Assembly: GCA_001460835.1 (NCBI GenBank)
Contig: CYKH01001596.1
Coordinates: 1,684 to 41,674, forward strand
Length of the DNA stretch: 39,991 bases
Source: Bodo saltans
Lineage: Eukaryota; Euglenozoa; Kinetoplastea; Eubodonida; Bodonidae
Direction: 5' to 3'
Shown: positions 33,854 to 39,991 of the stretch, in pieces
Numbering within the stretch: the stretch's first letter is position 1
Layout: every line of letters starts with the position of its first letter
Notes under the pieces: generated by a model
The model's input: the letters and a program-made list of their open reading frames with translations, nothing else
Told to the model about the DNA's origin: nothing
Database searches by the model: none
Translations under genes and position numbers: made by a program

Positions 33854-35209
33854 ATGGCCGCTGTACCCGCCGCTGAGAACCGCCCTCGCACTCGCCCCGG
33901 ATGGATGAATATTCCCGGAGGACCGAAGGAGCCTAACTTCCAAGACTTCCGCAACAAGATGCAGACACTTAACACGCAAAAGACGAAGCTGTTCGACAAC
34001 TTGAAGGAACTCCAAGGACGCGCTGGCCCTCGTGACGACACTGAGCGTGAGGCTGTCATGGGCGAGCGTCAAGAGCTCCGCCGTCGTATGAACGAGATTG
34101 ACGCCAACCGAAAGAAGGAGCGCGATGCTCGCAGCACGAAGAACGAGGAGATCTCGCGCATCCGCCGCCAGCGTTCGGACATCGAGGGTAAGCTGAAGGA
34201 GCTCAGCAACGAGCTCGGTGCATTCCGTGAACTCAGCGACATTGAGATGGCCATTGATCACATCATGGTCCGCATGGAGACAAGCGGTGGCGGCCTCGCA
34301 TCTGAGAAGAAAGCCATTAAGCGCCTCAGTCAGCTTGAGGAGGCCAAATCGCTGCTTCTCCAGCTCCAGCCCCTCCAGGAGGCCATCACCGATGCTGATG
34401 ACCGCGAGGCGTCACTCCAACAAGAGTACCGTGAGATTCACGAACGCATTGGTGCTCTCAACAAGGACTACGACGAGCAGTACACCGTCAAGCAGTCGAA
34501 GGATAAGGAGGCCCAGAAGACCTCAGTGGATCGCACCGTTCTTATCAAGGAGCGTGACGACCTTCGCCAGAAGATCACGAAGCTCAACGAGGAGATGACT
34601 AAGTTGCGCGAAGGCTTCAACACTGAGAAGGAGTCATGGGAAGCGTGGCGCGAGGAGGCCATTAAGAAGTACGGCGAGAAGATGGAAGCTGAACGCAAGG
34701 AGCGCGAACGCCGCCGCAATGAGTATATGAATGCCGAAAAGATTGCCCGCAAGCAAGCTCGTGCCACGAAGCGCCAAAATCCCCACGAAACCCAGATCGG
34801 CGCATGCTCGACTCTGGTTCGCTATTTGCGTGACCGCATTGTCATGTCTCAGCGTGACGAGGAGGAGCGCAAGCGCCGCGTCGCAATGGCTTCCTTCGAC
34901 CCCTCTGCTTCTGCTCCGTCAGGCTTTGCGTTGGCTGCCCCAATTGAGTTGCCGAAGAAGAAGTCAAAGGCGGCACCCAAGGCAGAAGACAAGACTGAGC
35001 GTACCGTTACACACAACGATGAGAAGAAGCGCCTGTTTGCCTCGGTTGGCATTTCCGCCCCGGCTACTCTATCTGAGGTAGAGAAGACTATCGAACAACT
35101 GAAGAAGAAGCAAGCGGAATATGAGTCGCACATCAAGACCGGTGATCTGGTTCTTTCAAGCGACGACGAAGAGGAGGAGAAGGAGGAAGCAGCGCCTGCC
35201 GATGAGTAA
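33854..35209 (+). CDS. BFR1: BFR1-like coiled-coil protein (kinetoplastid 'nuclear segregation protein')
   Basis: Protein of 451 residues. After a short N-terminal segment (RPGWMNIPGGPKEPNF), nearly the whole chain is coiled coil (residues 30-300, for example DDTEREAVMGERQELRRRMN and LREGFNTEKESWEAWREEA), followed by a conserved block ETQIGACSTLVRYLRDRI near 312-330, a Lys/Ala-rich linker, and an acidic tail. The layout and central ETQ...C..L..YL block match yeast Bfr1, a polysome- and mRNP-associated protein, and its trypanosome relatives annotated as nuclear segregation proteins. Codon bias is strong, in line with an abundant protein. The ATG follows an AG with at most four bases between. 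Confidence 0.72.
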   Translation: MAAVPAAENRPRTRPGWMNIPGGPKEPNFQDFRNKMQTLNTQKTKLFDNLKELQGRAGPRDDTEREAVMGERQELRRRMNEIDANRKKERDARSTKNEEISRIRRQRSDIEGKLKELSNELGAFRELSDIEMAIDHIMVRMETSGGGLASEKKAIKRLSQLEEAKSLLLQLQPLQEAITDADDREASLQQEYREIHERIGALNKDYDEQYTVKQSKDKEAQKTSVDRTVLIKERDDLRQKITKLNEEMTKLREGFNTEKESWEAWREEAIKKYGEKMEAERKERERRRNEYMNAEKIARKQARATKRQNPHETQIGACSTLVRYLRDRIVMSQRDEEERKRRVAMASFDPSASAPSGFALAAPIELPKKKSKAAPKAEDKTERTVTHNDEKKRLFASVGISAPATLSEVEKTIEQLKKKQAEYESHIKTGDLVLSSDDEEEEKEEAAPADE

Positions 35210-35357
35210 CATGAGGCTTGGTGATAACTGTGTGGGCTCTATTGAATGAATGACGACACCACATGGGATTATGAATTCATGTAGCATTGGTACTAATGTT
35301 CCTTTGATACTTTGATACAAAAAAGAAATCAAGAAAACGTTTCGATCAGCTTTCCGA

Positions 35358-36860
35358 ATGCTTTCGCAGCTTCACCACAACACGACATTGTCGATCTATC
35401 ATGATCCTCTTCCCTTCCGCGCCAATCGCATCATCTGTACGATTGGCCCCCAGACGCAGTCTGTGGAGGCACTCAAGCAGCTCATCAAGAGCGGCATGAA
35501 CGTTGCTCGCATGAACTTTTCCCACGGCTCGCATGAGTACCACAAGACAACCATCGACAATGTGCGTGAGGCATCGACTGCAATGGGTGTTCACGTTGCA
35601 ATTGCTCTCGACACCAAAGGACCAGAGATCCGAACTGGTCACTTCGTCAACGGTGAGGCTCGCCTCACCGCTGGACAAGAAATTATTGTCACGACTGACA
35701 TTGCGTTCGCTAAGTCAGGCACGGCAGAGAAGTTTTACGTTGACTACGAACGCATGGTCAGCGTAGTGAAAGTCGGTGGACATATCTTCATTGACGATGG
35801 AGTTTTGAACCTTGAGATTGTAGAGAAACTCTCGGACGACTCCATTAAGTGCAAGGTGATCAACAACCATGTCCTCACGAACCAAAAGGGTTGCAATCTT
35901 CCCAATACGGAGGTTGATTTGCCTGCTGTCTCAGAGAAAGATCGGCTTGATTTGAAGTTCGGAGCTGACCAAAAGGTTGACATTGTCTTCGCGTCATTTA
36001 TTCGCAATGCTGAGCAAGTGCGCGAGGTGCGCGCAGCACTGGGTGCTGGCGCTGCCAATATTCAAGTCATCTCCAAGATTGAGAACCACCAAGGTGTGAA
36101 CGCCATTGACTCTATCATCGAGGAGTCCGATGGTATCATGGTTGCTCGTGGTGATCTCGGTGTTGAAATCCCTGCTGAGAAGGTCGTGATCGCTCAGAAG
36201 ATGATGATCTCCAAATGTAACGCTGCTGGCAAGCCTGTCATCTGTGCAACCCAAATGCTCGAATCGATGACGACGAATCCTCGACCTACGCGTGCTGAAG
36301 TCAGCGATGTTGCCAACGCGGTGCTTGATGGAGCCGACTGTGTCATGCTCAGCGGTGAGACCGCAAAAGGTAAGTATCCAAACGAGGTTGTGCAGTACAT
36401 GGCCCGCATCTGCTGTGAAGCACAATCGGCCAACCGCAACACCGTGATGTTCAATTCTATCAAGCACATGCAAACAATCCCGATGATTCCAGAAGAAGCG
36501 ATCTGCAGCTCGGCTGTGAACACAACGTTCGAGATTGAAGCGAAGGCATTGGTTGTCCTCAGCAACACAGGTCGCAGTGCGAGACTTTTGTCCAAGTACC
36601 GTCCAGACTGCCCCATTTTCTGTGCGTCACAGACTCGGGAAATTTGTCGCAGTCTGACACTTGTGCGTTCTGTCGTGCCCGTGTTTTATGACATCGAGAA
36701 ACTCGGTGAAGATGAGGACCGCGAAAAGCGCGTGTGGCTTTGCATTGCCCATGCCAAAGAGGTTGGCCTCCTCGCTGCAGGTGACCTTGTGGTGGCTGTT
36801 CATGCTGATGCCCGCACCAAGGGGTTCGCCAACCAGTCGCGCGTTGTTGTGGTGAAGTAG
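35358..36860 (+). CDS. PYK: Pyruvate kinase
   Basis: Protein of 500 residues that converts phosphoenolpyruvate and ADP to pyruvate and ATP in the cytosol. IICTIGPQTQSVEAL and SGMNVARMNFSHGSHEYH (substrate-binding Arg and Asn-Ser-His region) open the barrel. LDTKGPEIRTG follows, then VISKIENHQGV with the catalytic Lys near 240, and DGIMVARGDLGVEIP near 259-273. The C-terminal effector domain keeps HADARTKGFANQSR, the loop that in trypanosomatid enzymes binds fructose 2,6-bisphosphate. There is no C-terminal SKL-type glycosomal signal (ends VVVVK), as expected for a cytosolic enzyme. Codon use is strongly biased. Length matches trypanosomatid PYK (about 499). Confidence 0.97.
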   Translation: MLSQLHHNTTLSIYHDPLPFRANRIICTIGPQTQSVEALKQLIKSGMNVARMNFSHGSHEYHKTTIDNVREASTAMGVHVAIALDTKGPEIRTGHFVNGEARLTAGQEIIVTTDIAFAKSGTAEKFYVDYERMVSVVKVGGHIFIDDGVLNLEIVEKLSDDSIKCKVINNHVLTNQKGCNLPNTEVDLPAVSEKDRLDLKFGADQKVDIVFASFIRNAEQVREVRAALGAGAANIQVISKIENHQGVNAIDSIIEESDGIMVARGDLGVEIPAEKVVIAQKMMISKCNAAGKPVICATQMLESMTTNPRPTRAEVSDVANAVLDGADCVMLSGETAKGKYPNEVVQYMARICCEAQSANRNTVMFNSIKHMQTIPMIPEEAICSSAVNTTFEIEAKALVVLSNTGRSARLLSKYRPDCPIFCASQTREICRSLTLVRSVVPVFYDIEKLGEDEDREKRVWLCIAHAKEVGLLAAGDLVVAVHADARTKGFANQSRVVVVK

Positions 36861-37041
36861 TCCGCCTAGTTTACTTCTGAAATACGATTGAGTGGGATGA
36901 AACATCGATTTGTTTGCACCAGGTCACTATCGTGCACCTTGGATGCCACGTTACGCAATAATGCCTGGCCAGGCAGTTCACAGCTTGTAAAGTTGACATT
37001 CAAATGCTTTTCCTTTTTGTGGTTAAGGGTGCTAGAAAATC

Positions 37042-37437
37042 ATGCGCAGCACGAGCATTATTCGTCTTCAATACTTCCGTGAATGGCCGTGGCCAACGAA
37101 GCTGCCACTCAAGAAGGGTTGGTTCCACCACCTTTCTCGCACTGAATCCATTGCCAATGAGAGTAAGCAGGTGTTTATGGCGGGTGACCTCGCTGTTGTG
37201 GGTGTGTTGCTTTACTGTTTCTGGCGCGTTGCCGATGACCGCCTTTCTGGAAAACATCAGACCCGATTGAGCCACTTGACAGGCCTCCCCCCTGCGATCG
37301 TCGCACAAGACTTCGATTTCGCAAATAGCTCGAAGAACCGCACCGTGGATCGCACAGTGCTTGACAACTACCGCTCAGAATTCGCCCAAGCACGCGTGGA
37401 GCGGCGCAGCGTGGAGTCATTTATCTTCAATTTTTAG
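37042..37437 (+). CDS. Hypothetical small protein with one membrane span
   Basis: Protein of 131 residues. A basic, Trp-rich N-terminus (IIRLQYFREWPWPTKLPLKK) is followed by one hydrophobic segment (AGDLAVVGVLLYCFWRV, about residues 47-63) and a polar, partly charged C-terminal half. No signal peptide. The layout resembles accessory subunits of kinetoplastid mitochondrial respiratory or ATP synthase complexes, but no family is recognised. It has its own pyrimidine-rich upstream region, and the ATG follows an AG at 37034-37035. Confidence 0.72.
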   Translation: MRSTSIIRLQYFREWPWPTKLPLKKGWFHHLSRTESIANESKQVFMAGDLAVVGVLLYCFWRVADDRLSGKHQTRLSHLTGLPPAIVAQDFDFANSSKNRTVDRTVLDNYRSEFAQARVERRSVESFIFNF

Positions 37438-37461
37438 CAGGCTGGTGTAGGAATCGAACAA

Positions 37462-37482
37462 AACAACAACAACAACAACAAC
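37462..37482 (+). repeat. (AAC)7 microsatellite in 3' flank
   Basis: Seven perfect AAC units, 25 bases after the stop codon of the preceding small-protein gene. Confidence 0.95.
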
Positions 37483-37530
37483 GCGTTCAATCTAATGTCC
37501 TTGACTGTTGAGTAACACGCAGATGCCATC

Positions 37531-37560
37531 ACCTTTCATACCGCTTTGATTTTGCTTAAG
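37531..37560 (+). promoter_or_regulatory. Predicted spliced-leader acceptor for the RPA12-like gene
   Basis: A pyrimidine-rich stretch ends in GCTTAAG, AG at 37559-37560, six bases before ATG 37567. The frame is open from a TTG inside the tract, which is rejected as a start. Confidence 0.6.
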
Positions 37561-37566
37561 AAAGTA

Positions 37567-37974
37567 ATGTCTGTGTTGCAAACTACCCCCTTTATGATGG
37601 GGTCTGTGTACTGCCCAACGTGTGGCTTCTTATTCGCACTGACCACTGACCGCACTACGCGGCACACTGCCTGCCATCACTGCCTCACACATTCATCTGG
37701 AGTCAACAGGAGTGATGATGAACTTTTCGCATTCTCCGAGGCAGATATTAATGCCGCTGCTGCTGAGATCTCGTCGGTATTGTCGAGCTTGGCGCCAAGC
37801 GCAGCGTCCCAGGTGGCGAAGGATAACCGTGTTATCGAAGAATCGTTCTGTGAGCGGTGCAACACCCACAGGCCCTGCCGTACGTTTGCACGACAGACTC
37901 GCAGTGCAGATGAAGGACAGACTATTTTTCTTACGTGCACTGTTTGCAAATCTGAATGGTCCCTCAATTCTTAA
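37567..37974 (+). CDS. RPA12: RNA polymerase I subunit A12-like protein (TFIIS-type zinc ribbon)
   Basis: Protein of 135 residues with two zinc ribbons. The N-terminal one has YCPTCGFLFAL and a second pair CHHC near residue 35. The C-terminal one has FCERCNTHRPC (about 94-104) and CTVCKSEW at the end, separated by RSADEGQTIFLTC, with the Asp-Glu hairpin that stimulates RNA cleavage. The wording RSADEGQT is that of Rpa12; Pol III Rpc11 and TFIIS usually have RSADEPMT, and Pol II Rpb9 lacks the acidic pair. The size fits Rpa12 (about 125). Pol I in trypanosomes transcribes rRNA and surface-protein genes. Confidence 0.85.
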   Translation: MSVLQTTPFMMGSVYCPTCGFLFALTTDRTTRHTACHHCLTHSSGVNRSDDELFAFSEADINAAAAEISSVLSSLAPSAASQVAKDNRVIEESFCERCNTHRPCRTFARQTRSADEGQTIFLTCTVCKSEWSLNS

Positions 37975-38102
37975 TTCGAGTAACAATACAGTAGTTACCA
38001 GCGATGCAAAAAAATAATTGAAGACTCTGTCACAGCACTTTCTCTGAGTGTGCCGCTTTCTTTTGTTTGTTTCAACTAAGTCAAAATTTTAGCAATCGTA
38101 AC

Positions 38103-39140
38103 ATGGGTAGCGTTGTTTCAGTTGCTGTGGATGCATGTGAGTCCCTCACTGCTTTCGTATTGCCCAGTGGGCAGCATCCCTCCCAAGTGACAATTAAGCA
38201 AGCCTCGTATCGCATCGATGTCTTGATCGGAGAGGGGGGCTATTCCTTTGTCTACAAAGCTACTGATCGTGTTGGAAGATCAACGGTGGCCCTAAAGCGT
38301 TTTGCAATCCAAGATGCTGATGAGCAAACTAGGTTGCTTGAGGAAGTGAGCATCCACCGAGGGCTGTGCCCACATGAAAACATTGTGGCGTTGATTGAGC
38401 ACGATGTTATCTCTTTAAAAGGCAAACCGCTGCCGGAGATTTGGATTGCTATGGAGTTTGCAGGCCCTTCCATGCAAACATTAGTCAATGCACGCCTTGC
38501 AGCTGGAAAAGGAGTGGAGCGGGCAATCATTTTGCAGTTCCTGGGCGACACTATTGCTGCACTATGCCATATGCATGCTCAGTCGCCTCCCATTTCTCAC
38601 TGGGACGTTAAGCTTGACAACATCCTTCAGGGTGATGCGTACAAGTTATGTGATTTTGGGAGTGCATCAAAAACATTCTACCTGTGCCAAAATAGCCAAG
38701 AGGTATCCATTGCCGAGGGGGAACTCAGCCAGCGGATGACTCTCCTGTACAGGGCTCCTGAAACCCTTGACCTTTGGCGCAAGCAGCGGGTTGACACGAA
38801 GGCGGACATCTGGAGCCTCGGCGTAGCTGTGTACACTTCTGTTATGCAAGCAATGCCGTTCGAAGAGAACCCACTGGATATCTTAAACGGCGTGCCAAAG
38901 GCCTTCAGGGATAAGGGACCAGCGTCATGGGCAGTGGGCAATCCAGGCAACTCACTCCCAGCCGATGCTCAGGACATCATGGCGCTGGTGATGGACCACA
39001 TGCTCGTTGCCGATCCCTCGAAAAGATCAGATATCTTCACCGTGGCAGAGGCATTCCGTCAGATTTCTCAATTATTTCAAGTTCCTGCGAGACCCCGCCC
39101 AGGATTTGTGAGTGCCCAAAAAAGCAGATTTGCTCAATAG
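38103..39140 (+). CDS. NAK-family (GAK/AAK1/STK16-like) kinase, probably N-myristoylated, with HWD catalytic loop
   Basis: Protein of 345 residues. It begins MGSVVS, matching the N-myristoylation motif (Gly2, Ser6). The kinase domain (about 38-335) has GEGGYSFVYKA, VALKRF with ATP-binding Lys near 65, DFGSAS near 184-189, and YRAPETLDLWRKQRVDTKADIWSLGVAVY, the wording of the NAK family that includes GAK, AAK1 and the myristoylated STK16. In the catalytic loop HRD is replaced by HWD (166-168, HWDVKLDNIL): the Asp is kept and only the Arg lost, so it is a non-RD kinase that could still be active. NAK kinases act on clathrin adaptors and Golgi traffic. The frame opens at a TTG near 38067, but AG at 38091-38092 places the start at 38103. 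Confidence 0.9.
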   Translation: MGSVVSVAVDACESLTAFVLPSGQHPSQVTIKQASYRIDVLIGEGGYSFVYKATDRVGRSTVALKRFAIQDADEQTRLLEEVSIHRGLCPHENIVALIEHDVISLKGKPLPEIWIAMEFAGPSMQTLVNARLAAGKGVERAIILQFLGDTIAALCHMHAQSPPISHWDVKLDNILQGDAYKLCDFGSASKTFYLCQNSQEVSIAEGELSQRMTLLYRAPETLDLWRKQRVDTKADIWSLGVAVYTSVMQAMPFEENPLDILNGVPKAFRDKGPASWAVGNPGNSLPADAQDIMALVMDHMLVADPSKRSDIFTVAEAFRQISQLFQVPARPRPGFVSAQKSRFAQ

Positions 39141-39229
39141 CGCCGACGTGATGATTTAGTCCAGTCGTTTGTTGAATTGTGTTGCTTATCAACACAACTT
39201 CATGAGTGACAATTTGCAATATTGTGATA

Positions 39230-39266
39230 GCTCTCATGTTTGCTGCTGTTTTTGCATCTGCGAAAG
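39230..39266 (+). promoter_or_regulatory. Predicted spliced-leader acceptor for the last gene
   Basis: A T/C-rich tract is followed by CGAAAG with AG at 39265-39266, three bases before ATG 39270. The apparent earlier start (TTG at 39240) lies within the tract. Confidence 0.55.
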
Positions 39267-39269
39267 GGA

Positions 39270-39842
39270 ATGACTGAAGAAAGTAGACCATTGCGGCTAG
39301 TCGAGCGGCTCAGTCGTGAGCACCAGCAAAATCGACTTTCAAGCATGACGAATGATTACCTCGAGGGGTGGGTCGATGAGTCAGCCATTGACACCAGTGA
39401 CACAGCATCCCCGTTGCAGAGACTCGACGAAAATGCACTTGAACAACTGTTTAAGAACTGGTGCGACATTGTTGAAGAGCGACAAATTAGGCGCGAGGAA
39501 ATTGTGTTTATTGCCTCGAAGGCGTTTGCCAGCGCGGGGGAAGTAGAGGAGGATCGTGAGACGCATATGAATTCAATCCGTGAAGCATTACGAGCTCAAT
39601 TTGAGGAACAGTTTCGCTTTCTTCGTGAAAAGAAAGAGCTCTCGGCGAAGGTTAGCAAGAAAGCAGAACGATTTGATTCGACTATTTCACTAGCTGACTT
39701 CGTTTCCGTCATGTGGGAGCCACTCATCTCTACTGGTATTTTCGACGATTCAGGAACACGCTTGCGTGTTGCTCGGGCTACATCAAAAGCAAGACAAATT
39801 GTCGCCATGTTAACAACGGTAGAACTGGTGCGACATTGTTGA
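39270..39842 (+). CDS. Hypothetical helical protein, C-terminus disrupted by a duplication
   Basis: 190 residues from ATG 39270 to the stop at 39842. The chain is largely helical and charged (LEQLFKNWCDIVEERQIRRE, FEEQFRFLREKKELSAKV). No family is recognised. The last residues (after about TTVE) come from the start of a second copy of 39454-39624 read in another frame, so they are probably not genuine. The natural C-terminus is unknown: either the gene continues in sequence not shown here, or the duplication is real and has truncated it. Confidence 0.6.
   Translation: MTEESRPLRLVERLSREHQQNRLSSMTNDYLEGWVDESAIDTSDTASPLQRLDENALEQLFKNWCDIVEERQIRREEIVFIASKAFASAGEVEEDRETHMNSIREALRAQFEEQFRFLREKKELSAKVSKKAERFDSTISLADFVSVMWEPLISTGIFDDSGTRLRVARATSKARQIVAMLTTVELVRHC
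39454..39624. repeat. First copy of a direct duplication of at least 171 bases
   Basis: Identical, over every base I compared, to 39821-39991. It lies inside the last gene. Confidence 0.93.
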
Positions 39843-39991
39843 AGAGCGACAAATTAGGCGCGAGGAAATTGTGTTTATTGCCTCGAAGGCGTTTGCCAGC
39901 GCGGGGGAAGTAGAGGAGGATCGTGAGACGCATATGAATTCAATCCGTGAAGCATTACGAGCTCAATTTGAGGAACAGTTTCGCTTTCTTC
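39821..39991. repeat. Second copy of the direct duplication, running off the window
   Basis: Same sequence as 39454-39624, offset by 367 bases. Because 367 is not a multiple of three, the reading frame is broken on entering this copy. It extends exactly to the right edge of the window. Either a real tandem duplication or an assembly artefact at a contig end. Confidence 0.93.

Noticed and set aside
11572-39140. NMT and the myristoylation-motif kinase as a functional gene pair
   Set aside because: They are about 25 kb apart in a polycistronic unit where neighbours are seldom related; the shared window is probably chance, although the substrate prediction itself stands.

Overview
The window looks like nuclear DNA from a free-living kinetoplastid, most likely a bodonid such as Bodo saltans (organism inferred from style and content, not from a database). 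All 28 convincing protein genes lie on the + strand, none needs an intron, and stop-to-start distances are mostly 92-181 bases. Most spacers hold a pyrimidine tract followed by AG just before the ATG, as expected for a polycistronic unit resolved by spliced-leader trans-splicing. Several reading frames open at TTG or GTG upstream, but the first ATG after a tract plus AG gives a more credible start, and I used that. The window begins and ends in repeats and has one 300-base run of N, so it may be a complete contig that broke at repeats.

Layout. 1-158: three 51-base tandem repeats, then a gene-poor flank. 518-12798: secreted leucine-rich-repeat protein, armadillo-repeat protein, SKP1-like protein, MEKK-like kinase, FCP/SCP-type phosphatase, AP-4 sigma adaptin, two unknowns and N-myristoyltransferase. 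12922-26757: WD40 protein, a type II membrane protein resembling the plant-type GT37 fucosyltransferases, several coiled-coil proteins, a TBC1D5-like Rab-GAP, a syntaxin-5-like Qa-SNARE and an EPL1-like protein. 26853-29540: phosphatidylserine decarboxylase cut by the N run, then an ankyrin/TPR/RING-like protein whose start may lie in the gap. 29635-30804: CCCH zinc-finger protein. 30805-31623: the only long intergenic region (819 bases), with an A/C-rich tract, a 25-base perfect tandem duplication and a small potential RNA fold. 31624-36860: three genes with strong C/G-ending codon preference (TM9SF nonaspanin, BFR1-like protein, pyruvate kinase). 37042-39991: small one-membrane-span protein, RPA12-like polymerase subunit, a probably myristoylated NAK-family kinase with HWD in place of HRD, and a last gene disrupted by a direct duplication of at least 171 bases at the window edge.

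Gene neighbours in kinetoplastid polycistrons are usually not functionally related, and I see no operon-like pathway here. Membrane traffic is well represented (AP-4 sigma, TBC, syntaxin-5-like, TM9SF), and both N-myristoyltransferase and a likely substrate are present. I did not find a clear undescribed multi-gene system. The best leads are the GT37-like enzyme, the HWD kinase, the outlier intergenic region and the very compact gene spacing.
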